Source of the DNA: Arion vulgaris
Taxonomy: Eukaryota; Mollusca; Gastropoda; Stylommatophora; Arionidae
NCBI GenBank assembly: GCA_020796225.1
Contig: CM036759.1
Coordinates: forward strand, 3,541,782 to 3,605,781
Direction: 5' to 3'
DNA length: 64,000 nt
Below are positions 23,430-33,499 of the stretch, piece by piece; the first letter of the stretch is position 1, and the number at the start of each line of letters is the position of its first letter. The notes beneath the pieces are model-generated. The model worked only from the letters and a program-made list of their open reading frames with translations. It had not been told where the DNA came from and ran no database searches. Position numbers and translations under genes: made by a program.

Positions 23430-24830
23430 TGTTAGTAATCTATGTATGTGGCCGAACTATTTAATTTGTTGTTTCTTGATGAAGTCCAGTACTGATGTTG
23501 TATACTCTTGGTAATCTGGTATGTGCCAACTATTGAATTTGTTGTTTCTTGAGGAAGTCTAGTACTGATGTTGTACCCACTTTTTTCCTGATGTCTTCAT
23601 TTCTAAACCTGTTTCTTGTTACTCCCAGTATTCTGCGTAGACACTTCATCTCTGTTGTGACTAGTTTTTCTTGATACTCCCAGTATTCTGCGAGACACTT
23701 CATCTCTGTTGTGACTAGTTTCTTCTTGATACTCCCAGTATTCTGCGCAGACACTTCATCTCTGTTGTGACTAGTTTTCTTCTTGATACTCCCAGTATTC
23801 TGCATAGACACTTCATCTCTGTCATGACTAGTTTTCTTCTGATACTCCCAGTATTCTGTGCAGACACTTCATCTCTGTCGTGACTAGTTTTCTTCTTGAT
23901 ACTCCCAGTATTCTGCGCAGACACTTCATCTCTGTCGTGACTAGTTTTCTTCTTGATACTCCCAGTATTCTGCGCAGACACTTCATCTCTGTCGTGACTA
24001 GTTTTCTTGATACTCCCAGTATTCTGCATAGACACTTCATCTATGTTGTGACTAGTTTTCTTCTTGATACTCCCAGTATTCTGCGTAGACACTTCATCTC
24101 TGTTGTGACTAGTTTTCTTCTTGATACTCCCAGTATTCTGCGTAGACACTTCATCTCTGTCGTGACTAGTTTTCTTCTTGATACTCACAGTATTCTGTGT
24201 AGACACTTCATCTCTGTTGTGACTAGTTTTCTTCTTGTTACTCCCAGTATTCTGCGTAGACACTTCATCTCTGTTGTGACTAGTTTTCTTCTTGACACTC
24301 CCAGTATTCTGCTGAGACACTTCATCCCTGTTGTGACTAGTTTTCTTCTTGATACTCCCAGTATTCTGCGTAGACACTTCATCTCTGTTGTGACTAGTTT
24401 CTTCTTGATACTCCCAGTATTCTGCGTAGACACTTCATCTCTGTCGTGACTAGTTTTCTTCTTGATACTCCCAGTATTCTGCGTAGACACTTCATCTCTG
24501 TTGTGACTAGTTTCTTCTTGATACTCCCAGTATTCTGCGCAGACACTTCATCTCTGTTGTGACTAGTTTTCTTCTTGATACTCCCAGTATTCTGCGTAGA
24601 CACTTCATCTCTGTCGTGACTAGTTTTCTTCTTGATACTCCCGTATTCTGCGCAGACACTTCATCTCTGTTGTGACTAGTTTTCTTCTTGATACTCCAAG
24701 TATTCTGCGTAGACACTTCATCTCTGTTGTGACTAGTTTTCTTATGTTCTTTAATGTCAACGTCCAGGTTTGGCACTGATAGGGAAGCATAATGTAGGAG
24801 AATGTCAAGGTTAGTTGGAGGTGGATACCT
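23430..24830 (-). mobile_element. LINE remnant carrying an internal 57-bp array
   Basis: Minus-strand LINE sequence enters at about 24820 (MLPYQCQTWTLTLK), reaches KLVTTEMKCLRRILGV, repeats that segment about twenty times, and leaves at about 23650-23500 with RRILGVTRNRFRNEDIRKKV and TSVLDFLKKQQIQ. The flanks match the post-palm part of common LINEs in the correct order, so the array arose inside the element. The 57-bp unit (GACTAGTTTTCTTCTTGATA on plus) is 19 codons and stays open in two frames. The neighbouring host exon at 24829-24952 ends directly against it. Confidence 0.85.
23600..24757. repeat. 57-bp minisatellite seeded from LINE coding sequence
   Basis: About 20 units of 57 bp. Shortened 54-56-bp variants lack a C, a T or a CTT in the TTTTCTTCTTG run. 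Variation is concentrated at the TCTGCGTAGAC (CGC, CAT) and CTGTTGTGAC (CTGTCGTG) positions, giving alternating sub-types at 23860-24000 and elsewhere. Confidence 0.93.
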
Positions 24831-24952
24831 GTAGGCTGTGCCAACAATGATCTTGAAATAACGATCTAGCACAATGACTGTCTCACACATGGCCAGGTGA
24901 CGTTCTCTGAGCAAGTTCAAGGACTGAGGAAAGTTCATCCTGGCGGAGCTAT
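24829..24952 (-). CDS. Exon of a multi-pass receptor-like gene (intracellular loop and TM5 start)
   Basis: A 124-bp minus-strand exon. The acceptor is CTTTCTTTGATTACAG (AG at 24953-24954) and the donor is CAG/GTATCC (GT at 24827-24828). It has two leading bases, 40 codons and two trailing bases. It encodes SSARMNFPQSLNLLRERHLA followed by MCETVIVLDRYFKIIVGTAY. The L-R-x2-H-L-x2-C-E-x-V-x2-L-D-x2-F pattern leading into a membrane helix is what the third-from-last region of gustatory-receptor-like (7tm_7) proteins looks like. That is my recognition of the family, not a search result. Its phases join exon 28967-29144 (G+AT, Asp) and exon 17318-17468 (AG+C, Ser). Confidence 0.65.
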
Positions 24953-24971
24953 CTGTAATCAAAGAAAGTAG

Positions 24972-25027
24972 TTATACAGACAGACAGACAGACATACATA
25001 CAGACATACAGACAGACAGACATACAT

Positions 25028-25090
<63 letters not shown>

Positions 25091-25195
25091 TACAGACAGA
25101 CAGACAGACAGAAGACATACATATACAGACATAATGACAGACATACATACATACATACATACATACATACAGACATACAGACAGACAGACATACA
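24972..25195. repeat. Tetranucleotide microsatellite (CAGA)n / (CATA)n
   Basis: Interrupted CAGA and CATA tetranucleotides. In minus-strand sense the tract ends about 20 bases upstream of the acceptor of exon 24829-24952. Minus-strand frames rich in Cys, Leu, Ser and Val are artefacts. Confidence 0.95.
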
Positions 25196-25569
25196 GTTAG
25201 ATAGGAACGCTCGACTTTTAAAGTGTCTGTTCTTTAGACAATTCTTCCCAGTTTTTGTTTCAACTATTCCTGATATATATATATAGATATACAACCATAC
25301 AGTAATTTAGCTCGTTTCTTTGTTTTGGTTTAATTCTACAATCAGTCCATTCTAATGTCCCGTAGAGTATGATGTGTCTGTTACTTCATATTTATACCCG
25401 GAGCAGGAGGTATTAGGCCAATTCCTTTGCTCACTGTAGATAATCAAGTATGGATTGAAACTGCAACCATCTGACTCCGAATTGATGATCGAAAATTTAT
25501 GCATTATTGTTGTTATTATTGTATTCCTCTCGCACCGTCAAACGCTACATATGGCATGCAAGTAATTAA

Positions 25570-25745
25570 CTTACACCGCTCTATCCTTGGCAGCTCGTTC
25601 AGTGGTCACTATGGAATTGAGTCCACTGTGTATCGCCTCATTCAGTAAAGTTCGCTTCAGGGTTTCCCAGTGTGTCCTTTCTTTCTTGAACACTTTGTCT
25701 CCCACTGCAATGTCTACTTCGTGAGTCTTTGATCATTTCTTCTCA
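25570..25745 (-). mobile_element. LINE-B C-terminal fragment
   Basis: The minus strand, with slips, reads RNDQRLTK, then WETLKRTLLNEAIHSGLNSI and ERAAKDRAV. It is collinear with MRNDQRISKQALKW and RKTLKRIFLREARNIGLSSM of the LINE-B copy at 42094-43160. Confidence 0.65.
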
Positions 25746-26230
25746 GAGTATGTCCAATATGTCTCCATCTTCTCTTTCTATCCATTATGCTCATCTTTAT
25801 GAGTTTATTAATCACGCCTTTATTCATTGAATATAGTTCTATATATTGATTTATTCTTTCAAACTGTCACTTATGAATTTATTCAGTCTTTCAATCATTC
25901 ATATATACAAACTTTCAATCTTTCAGTCATTCGTATACACATTTATTTATTCAAACAATCCTTTATTCATTGTTACAATCTATCGTTCAGACATGTTTCC
26001 ACTCATTTCTTCCCTCATCCATTTATCCATTCATTCATGACGTCAATCAATGCAGTTATCACACTATCCATGCACTTCAATCTGTCGTCTGTTCATCCAT
26101 CCATTCATTCATTCCTTTCTTCATTTACTCGTTTACCCATCCAACCATATATGAAACCAGTTAATATGAATGAAGACATGTATATGACAGTTTACAGTAG
26201 CAAGGACAAAAATATCAAATATGAGAAAAA
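25746..26230. other. Unassigned, TTCAT-rich low-complexity stretch
   Basis: The region 25860-26140 is rich in degenerate TTCATTCA and CCATCCAT words. The open plus-strand frames there lack splice or domain evidence. From about 26170 the sequence resembles the Penelope-associated repeat (AGTTTACAGTAGCAAGGACA). Confidence 0.5.
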
Positions 26231-26243
26231 ACCAATAACAATT

Positions 26244-26269
26244 ACGTTTCGACCATAGGTCTTTGTCAA
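26244..26269 (-). other. Penelope-type hairpin, copy 3
   Basis: The minus strand reads TTGACAAAGACCTATGGTCG then AAACGT, with a perfect GACC/GGTC stem around a three-base loop. It corresponds to the hairpins at 2173-2201 and 15238-15266. Confidence 0.45.
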
Positions 26270-26394
26270 GACAAGACATACAAACAAGTAAATACTGAGA
26301 CGTAGATATTAACCTCTTCCAGTTCTGAGTCCGACGACTGGCTCACGATTTTTATTAAATGCAATGCCAGTATACTGGCTAATTCAGTATACAT

Positions 26395-26715
26395 TGTAAT
26401 ATATAACAAGCGATATGGGCATGGATATGTTTACTACAGTTTTACATAAGCAAGGAAACAATTAATATAACAAGCGATATGGGGCAAGGATATGGGGCAA
26501 GGATATGTTTACCACAGTTTTACATAAGCAAGGAAACAATTAATATAACAAGCCATATGGGGCAAGGTATTTTACTACAGTTTTAATAAGCAAGGAAATA
26601 ATTAATATAAGCAATATGGGAGGATATGTGTCATGATATGTTTACCACAGTTTTCATAAGCAAGGAAACAATTAATATAACAAGCCATATGGGGCAAGGA
26701 TATAGGGCACAGCAC
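26395..26715. repeat. 65-bp tandem repeat, about five copies
   Basis: The unit contains GCGATATGGGGCAAGGATAT, CAGTTTTACATAAGCAAGGA and AACAATTAATATAACA. Related single copies occur at about 14400-14460 and 26180-26230. The latter is attached to the Penelope-type hairpin, so the array unit appears to come from that repeat. Confidence 0.9.
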
Positions 26716-26725
26716 GTGGTTACTT

Positions 26726-26925
26726 TTTTTTTTTTTTTTTTTTTCCGATCCAGAAGCACTTGAGCTGAAAGCTCCTCGGCTCGGTGTCATGGACATCGTA
26801 ACCTTCGGCTCGGTGCCACGAACACCGTAAATCTGGGGAACCTGAGGCTTTTCTGCCAGTCCGCGGAGTTGAACCGCAGTTACAGAGAACTAGTCACCCG
26901 TAGTCCACTATCGGCAACACTACCT
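26726..26925 (-). mobile_element. tRNA-derived SINE, family 2, copy 1
   Basis: Minus-strand SINE with a poly(A) tail (T run at 26726-26744). The tRNA-like head contains AGTGGACTACGGGTGACTAG and a good B box (CGGTTCAACTCC). The body has two related blocks, GTGTTCGTGGCACCGAGCCG and GATGTCCATGACACCGAGCC, and ends GTGCTTCTGGATCGG before the tail. A second full copy is at 56098-56310(+). Confidence 0.8.
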
Positions 26926-27640
26926 GTCCCTTAATCAAACAGAACAAGCTAGTAGTTAGAACTGATACAACTTTTACAATAAAAGATATCTACAAATATA
27001 AACTCCCATAGCATAACACATAAAGGTTAAAGAACAAAATGTGTGCAAGAATTCTAGTCCTGACCACAAGGACCATCCTGTTGACTGTACCACAAGGACC
27101 ACCCAGTTGACTGTACCACAAGGACAATCCTGTTGACTGTTCTAATTGTCAGATGTTTGCCTCTATTAAAATCTCAAGTGGTATTTAAAATTGCGAAACT
27201 TCACAACAACGAAATGATAATATGCTTGTGTTTGTCTTTCGAGAGAATATATGCTAAAATTCAGAGTTAACGCCCATCCCATTACGATCTATATTCACTT
27301 AGTACTAGGAGTTAGCAATAAACCAAACATTACCATAGCAATGATAGATGGGATGGTCTGAGTTATGATAAAAAGTTGAAACAATCGATCAATGCCTTTC
27401 TCATGCACCTTCTTCAGAAGAGTACTTACAATACAGCGGATAGAGAAAAGAGCACATTTCTTCATTTTAAAACAGTTTAAACTGAAGACAAGTAGTTGAT
27501 TTTTTTAAAAATTACATATTTTGTACATATAAAACTACATGATTATCTGAAGATCATTCTGGAAGAAATGATACCGGGCAGAGGAAGGAAGTAAGACTAA
27601 GAATAAAACGAATTAATGATGCTTTTTTTTGTTTTGTTTG
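26926..27640. other. Unassigned, with a short 29-bp repeat
   Basis: The region 27055-27145 has three copies of CACAAGGACCATCCTGTTGA then CTGTAC. The rest shows no supported gene or repeat. Confidence 0.5.
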
Positions 27641-27644
27641 CCCA

Positions 27645-28390
27645 TTTGAATTCAGATGTAGTCCTGTCGTCTAATATGGTAAAATCGAGTTATGAATTCC
27701 GATGTAGTCCTGTCGTCTAATATGGTAAATCTGAAGTTATGAATTCCGATGTAGTTCTGTCGTCTAATATGGTAAATCTGAAGTTATGAATTCCGATGTA
27801 GTCCTGTCGTCTAATATGGTAAATCTGAAGTTATGAATTCGATGTAGTCCTGTCGTCTAATATGGTAAACTGAAGTTATGAATTCCGATGTAGTCCTGTC
27901 GTTTAATATGGTAAATCTGAAGTTATGAATCCGATGTAGTTCTGTCGTCAATATGGTAAATCTGAAGTTATGAATTCGATGTAGTTCTGTCGTTCTAATA
28001 TGGTAAATCTGAAGTTATGAATTCCGATGTAGTTCTGTCGTCTAATATGGTAAATCTGAAGTTATGAATTCCGATGTAGTCCTGTCGTCTAATATGGTAA
28101 AACTGAAGTTATGAATTCCGATGTAGTTCTGTCGTCTAATATGGTAAATCTGAAGTTATGAATTCCGATGTAGTCCTGTCGTCTAATATGGTAAAACTGA
28201 AGTTATGAATTCCGATGTAGTCCTGTCGTCTAATATGGTAAATCTGAGTTATGAATTCGATGTAGTTCTGTCGTCTAATATGGTAAATCTGAAGTTATGA
28301 ATTCCGATGTAGTCCTGTCGTCTAATATGGTAAAACTGAAGTTATGAATTCCGATGTAGTCCTGTCGTCTAATATGGTAAATCTGACTTA
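27645..28390. repeat. 47-bp minisatellite, 16 copies
   Basis: The unit is GAATTCCGATGTAGTCCTGT, then CGTCTAATATGGTAAATCTG and AAGTTAT. Some units lack a C or an A. A single diverged copy with a similar right flank lies at about 60650-60710, so the array probably grew from one unit of a dispersed repeat. Confidence 0.95.
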
Positions 28391-28599
28391 TTTCTGCGTG
28401 ATTTGTTTTATTTGTCACCAGTGCCCCTCGCTATTTAGACGAACCTTACTCTTGCGGTCAGAGGTACTTGTAACTTCGTTTCCCAGGTAAAGGATCAGGG
28501 TTTCACTTTGCATCGATAATTTCAGGCTCAAGCTGGCCTTGAACACCAGCTTTTCCCGTAACGTATCCAGTAGCGCAGTGTGTTATCAATGTTGATATA

Positions 28600-28740
28600 G
28601 GCGACTATAATGGGTTCAGGATGTCATAGATGAGTTGAGTATGACACAGGCAGACGCTAGACATCTCAAACAGGGACAGGAAGGTACTAAGAGCTGATAT
28701 CATGAAAGCCAAGTTACGGCAGGGAAAGCTAGATGATGAT
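28600..28740 (+). mobile_element. LINE 3' end fragment
   Basis: The plus strand reads WVQDVIDELSMTQADARHLK followed by a diverged tail and GATGATGATG at about 28732. This is the typical RW-x-QDI-x-D-L ... A ... L ending of LINE ORF2 with a (GAT)n tail. Confidence 0.55.
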
Positions 28741-28966
28741 GAAGACCAACAATGATGCAGTTACCGCAGGTCACAGTACGACCTATGAGCTAGTGAATAG
28801 TAAACCAGACGCATTATAGCATCAATCTGGTTCAGTTATAAGTTATGTGAGGACTGTCATCATAGCACTCCGGACACGTCCATATGTGCTGTGATCTCAG
28901 CCCCAACAAATCAGCGTCCGGTGGTCAAACAGGTAGTTTGATGTTGATTAATCAATATTTTTGCAG

Positions 28967-29144
28967 ATTTTGTATGTCATTCTTTTCGGTCTGTACCAAT
29001 ATCGCCATCCATCTCTCTCACTCTGGTCAGCAAGTGAGATTAACAACCCTGAAACTCCTTTGTTCATAAACAATCTCTCAATGAGTTATATCACTGAGTT
29101 ACAAGAGGCAATGCGGGTGTTTACGGTAATGAGAGAGCGGCCAG
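28967..29144 (+). CDS. Exon of the receptor-like gene, on the opposite strand to its partners
   Basis: A 178-bp plus-strand exon. The acceptor is strong (CAATATTTTTGCAG, AG at 28965-28966) and the donor weaker (CCAG/GTTTGC, GT at 29145-29146). It encodes 59 residues in phase 0 plus one base: ILYVILFGLYQYRHPSLSLW, SASEINNPETPLFINN, LSMSYITELQEAMRVFTVMR and ERP. Entry phase 0 fits the phase-0 exit of exon 40349-40514, and its trailing G plus AT of exon 24829-24952 makes Asp. Its position between those exons is also right, but its strand is not. It could be an inverted segment, an assembly error, or an exon of a different gene. Confidence 0.5.
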
Positions 29145-29159
29145 GTTTGCATCAACAGC

Positions 29160-29445
29160 ATCGATTTTTGGGGAGTTGAAGATGGATAAGGGGATATTCT
29201 TCGGTCTCTCGACTGTCTGTTGGATGAGGACACTAAAATAGATGTTGAATCGATCAAGCAATTTAGGCAGTTTGGTGTTACCCGTTGTACAAGTCGAACT
29301 GGACGCCTGAGATGTAGAGTGAGAAGTGTGTTTAATCAGCGAGCCACGGGGACCATCAGTATGCTTACTCTTCGATATCTGTTGGGGGAGAGTGACCACC
29401 TATAGGTCTGCCCGGAGTGCAATGACGTCAGTTTAGTAACCAATA
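29160..29445 (+). mobile_element. LINE-C-related 3' tail
   Basis: Similar to 40080-40250(+): CAAGT(C/A)GAACTGGA, then GTGTGTTTAA(T/C)(C/A)AGCG, CTCTTCG(A/G)TATC, CTGCCC and ATGACGTCAGTT. The plus and minus open frames here appear to be by-products of this repeat. Confidence 0.6.
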
Positions 29446-29903
29446 ACCAATCAATGAGTTAAGAATGTCATTTTGTTCTATTGCAGCTCCATCTGATATT
29501 GTAGCCATGCCAGCAAATCTGGTTACAGTTTTGAAGCCGGTACAATCTCAAGAAATCTCTCAAGTGAAATCAATCGCCGACGGTGCAAAAGTAAAACACT
29601 CAAACATTCTAAATACTCATCATCATCATTATCATCATCATTAGTTGCCGTAGTCATGAATCTTTGTAAATCTATGTTTAAAATGTTGATGATCAACCTG
29701 GCTGTCGATGTTATTCCATATAATATTGTCAATCTTATTTTTCTTTCTACATACTACGAGCTTTAAATGTTGCTTCTTTACGTTCACAGTTTACATAATA
29801 ATCTGACATGCACATAATAGGTACAAGTTCAAATCTACACTACACAGTTACTAAGCTGACCTACTTATTTTAAGTCGTGACTTTCATACAATCTACAGCT
29901 ATA

Positions 29904-30007
29904 GTCTGTCCATTATTTCATGAGCACGTTTGAAATTGATTTTCTCGAAAACTACCTGTTGGATCTCAGTGATTTTTGCAAGCAGCCTTAGAATATCCAT
30001 GACGCTA
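29904..30007 (+). repeat. Left terminal inverted repeat of the Tc1/mariner-type element
   Basis: Pairs with 31938-32035 with few mismatches and small indels, from GTCTGTCCA to CCATGACGCTA. Confidence 0.9.
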
Positions 30008-30361
30008 GAGAAATATTTTTTTCCAAGAAAATTTGATGTAGTTTGAAATATTTCTTCTTCAGGTTATATTAAAATCAACCTCACCGGATTGAACACAATA
30101 GTAACAGATTTACGGTACACAGACGCGTTGTTCTAAAATACATTATGGTAACATTGAAATATCGTGAGTTTCACGAATTCCGTGCACCTAACCCAGTCGA
30201 CTTTGAAAGCGGAAGCATATGACGTTATAATTGGGATACCGTTGTATAGTTATAGGCGTATCTCGCTATTTGTATGAAGCTATTGTATCATATATTTGTT
30301 GGCTTATCAAAACTGACATTGATATCACATTCATAATGAGTCTGAAGTGACATTTATAACA

Positions 30362-31561
30362 ATGCAGAAGGTTACAGTTTTACTATACCAACACTTCCGT
30401 AGGGAATCTAAGAGAGGTCATCTATATTGCGATATTCATAACCCTGAGAAACGAACGCAACTGGCGCTTGGTCTGGAATAGAGAATCCTTTTCCGATGGA
30501 TTAAACAGGACACAAAGTGCACTAATGTCAAGCAAGGAAGGAAAAGAACAATTGACGACTTTGACATAGATGTCATAAGACGGGAGCTCTTGAAAATGTT
30601 TGCGACAAATCAACTTGTTACTCTCAGGAAACTGAAACTAAATCTGCAATCAGATTGCAGCATAGACATTTCTAAAAGTACTCTATGAAAAATTGTAAGA
30701 GCCGCCGGCTTCACCTTCAGAAAAACTATAGGCGGCAGGAATATTATTTGTGAAAAGCCACATTTAATTGCTGCCCGAAGTAAATACCTGAGGCAGATCC
30801 GTGAGCGGCGGAGGCAAGGCTATGATATTGTATATTTGGACGAATCCTGTGTCAATGCTCACCACACCAATGCTAAAGAATGGCAATCAGTAGACGGTGA
30901 ACAGAAAAGAAAATACCAAGCAGCAAAGGCCAGCGTATTATACTAACACATGCAGGAAGTAGTGAAGAAGGTCTTGTCCATGACGCTGGACTTATTTTCC
31001 AATCAAAAAGTACCGACGGTAGGGACTACCACACAGAAATGAATGGACATATTTTCAGGCACTGAATGGAGAAAGATCTACTTCAATTCTAAACAGACCA
31101 TCATGCTTGGTAATGGATAATGCATCCTATCACAACGCAGTATCAGCGGAAGACAAAGTACCAACTGCATCAAATACAAAGATCAAATTAGGACTTGGCT
31201 TGCTAAGGAAAATGTCAGCTTCGATTATACATATTTGAAACCCGAGTTGTTGCACCTGGTGAGGATGACAAATAAGACAAAGGTGTTTCATATTGACAAA
31301 ATCATTGCGGAATACGGCCACACGTCTTTGCGACTACCTCCATATCATGCTCACCTCAATCCGATAGAGCTCGTCTGTGCTAAAGTAAAAGGGCAAGTTG
31401 CCGAACAGAACAGGACGTTTAAAATGTGTGATGTTGAAGTTCTGACACGTGAGTCCCTCTCAATGATAGACATGCAGTTCTGGAAGAAGTGTGTTGAACA
31501 TGTGCTCGAGAGGAAGACGAGTACTGGCACCGAGATGGATTACAATTTGTCCAGCCAGTAA
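30362..31561 (+). pseudogene. Transposase remnant, Tc1/mariner superfamily (DDE), D-to-E spacing about 82
   Basis: Degraded DDE transposase of roughly 390-400 codons. The three acidic residues are visible: Asp in VYLDESCVNAHH (codon 30839-30841), Asp in LVMDNASYHN (31116-31118), and Glu in LPPYHAHLNPIELV (31367-31369). There are 248 nt between the second Asp and the Glu, about 82 residues after allowing one frameshift, far more than the 34 of Tc1. A DD82E family, called Sailor as I recall, has been described in animals and would fit. In-frame stops interrupt the N-terminal half (for example near 30480 and 30690), with frameshifts near 30950 and 31150. The last 108 codons (31235-31561) are intact. 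Confidence 0.8.
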
Positions 31562-31937
31562 AAATTATCAACCTCATGGAATCGTCAGATTCGGGATGAT
31601 ACAAATCATATTTTGATTACAGACTAAAAATACAACATAATTTCCAATCTAAAGGGTCTACCATCATACAATTTGTGGTGAATTTAAAGACACCCGGGGG
31701 GTCTAATGGTGCCCGAAGGGAGGACTAACTTTGCATATTGTATCCAATTTCCCGATTGCAAAAAAGGGCAAACATTAATTATTGACCTATCGAATATAGA
31801 TACCTATAAATAAATTGTGGACAAATTTGGGATACTTAAAATCTAAAATTTGGCCCCTTTTTCAATTGTCATAAAAGATCAAAGGAATTCGCCGATGTGC
31901 AAATCCTGCATCTAGGGACTACTGGTTAGCTTTATTT

Positions 31938-32035
31938 TAGCGTCATGGATATTCTAAGGCTGCATGAAAAAAATCACTGAGACCCAACGGTAGTTTTCGA
32001 AAATCAATTTCAAACTTCAGAAATTTTGGACAGAC
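31938..32035 (-). repeat. Right terminal inverted repeat of the Tc1/mariner-type element
   Basis: Reverse complement of the left terminal repeat. The outermost bases GGACAGAC are followed by TA. Confidence 0.9.
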
Positions 32036-32089
32036 TATTTGAAAAATAAACTCTAAAAAAAAATTTGCGACTTTCCAAACTTAATCAAA

Positions 32090-32520
32090 TTTTAAAGTTT
32101 ATTGTTATCTATAATCTAGTTGATATTTGTCGTAAACGTTTACATCTTAAAACTTTTAACAATTGCATCTTAAAAAATACTTTTAACAATTACATCTGTA
32201 AAATACTTTTTAAAAATTACATCTGTAAAAATACTTTTTAAAAATTAAACTTTGAAATACTTTTAACAAATTTCATCTGTGAAATCTTTTAACAATTACA
32301 TCTTAAAATACTTTTTAAAAATTGCATCTTTAAAAATCCTTTAACAATTACATTTTAAGAAATCTTTTTAAAAATTACATCTTAAAAAATTTTTAACAAT
32401 TATATCTGAAGAAAACAACAATTTATCTGAAAAAATCTTTTAACAATTATATCTGTTAGAAATACTTTTTTAAAAATTTTTTGTTTGAAATCTTTTAAAA
32501 ATTTTATTTTTTACACTTTA
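32090..32520. repeat. Degenerate AT-rich array, about 27-bp units
   Basis: Irregular units of AACAATTACATCTTAAAATA then CTTTTTA. Many are shortened and all are highly diverged. The array starts shortly after the transposon's right end. Confidence 0.8.
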
Positions 32521-32589
32521 ATTCTTGTCTATTAATGGCGCTGTCCAATTACGTCATGAATTTTGTGGGAAATTTAAAAATTTGGCAAA

Positions 32590-33125
32590 TGTCAGTCCCA
32601 ACTCTGTCAATTCCCCCAAACAGTCAGATCCCAAATCATAGACCCAAATCTAGTCAGATCCCAACTCTAGTCGACCCAACCTATAGATCCCCCAAAACTG
32701 GGCGATCCCAAACATAGATCCCAAATCTGTCAGATCCCAAATCTAGTCAGATCCCCTCTGTGATCCCAAATCATCAGATCCCAAATCTGTAATCCCCCAA
32801 AACTAGTCAGATCCCAAAAAGTCAGATCCCAAACTGTCAGATCCCCAAAACTAGTCAGATCCCCAAAACTGGGGATCCCAACTCTGTCAGATCCCAACCG
32901 TCAGATTCCAACTCTAGTCAGATCCCAAATCTGCGTCCCAAATCTAGTCAGATCCCAAATCTGTCAGATCCCAAATCTAGTCAGATCCCAACTCTGTCGA
33001 TCCCAAAAAAGTCAGATCCCAAATCTAGTCAGATAAATCTAGTCAGATCCCCAAATCTAGTCAGATCCCAAATCTAGTCAGATCCCAAACAGTGATCCCC
33101 TCTAGTCAGATCCCAACAAACAAGG
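32590..33125. repeat. About 20-bp array of AGTCAGATCCCAAATCT
   Basis: About 25 units of AGTCAGATCCCAAATCT with variants CCCAAAACT, CCCAACTCT and truncated forms. The unevenness in A and C runs could partly be sequencing error. Confidence 0.9.
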
Positions 33126-33129
33126 GCGG

Positions 33130-33420
33130 GTTTTAGATCCCTTTTGGTCTGAAAACACGACCCCGCTGACCACGCAGCCCCGCCACGCTGACCACCAGAC
33201 CCCCCTGCCCCGCTGCCCCTGACCCCCCTGACCACCAGCCACCTGCCCCCCTGGCCCCCCTGCCACTTTCCCCCTGACCCGCAGCCCCGCCCCCTACCAC
33301 CTGCCCGCTGACCACCAGACCACCTTTTACCCCCTGACCCCCAGACCCCCGGTGAAGACTTTCTGGGGAGCACAACCAGACTCAGCAGGGGAAGACTCCT
33401 CCATTCCTTTCCTCCCAACT
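33130..33420. repeat. Strongly strand-asymmetric C-rich tract
   Basis: The plus strand is dominated by C runs (CCCCGCTGACCACCAGACCC and similar), so the minus strand carries many GGGG runs. The repeating idea is CTGACCACCAG with C4-C6 spacers. The minus-strand open frames (Gly-rich) are compositional. Confidence 0.8.
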
Positions 33421-33499
33421 CAAGTCAGTTGACATTATTTAATCAAAAAACTCATACTCGGATTACCATTTCGTAAATAATCAATATTTAACTATTGCA

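Larger units (their letters stand above)
29904..32035 (+). mobile_element. Tc1/mariner-superfamily transposon with long terminal inverted repeats and a TA target duplication
   Basis: A 2132-bp element bounded by TA at 29902-29903 and 32036-32037. The left inverted repeat (29904-30007) and right (31938-32035) are about 100 bp long. Both start GTCTGTCCA and share GAAATTGATTTTC, TCTCAGTGATTTTT and GCAGCCTTAGAATATCCATG. Inside is a single transposase-like region (30362-31561) with stops and frameshifts. The ends are intact, so a source of transposase could in principle still recognise this copy. Confidence 0.88.

Noticed and set aside
24959..25294. Cys/Leu/Ser/Val-rich minus-strand ORFs near 25000
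   Set aside because: They translate a (CAGA)n/(CATA)n microsatellite.
33074..33418. Gly-rich minus-strand ORFs
   Set aside because: Compositional product of the G-rich strand, with no motif or start support.
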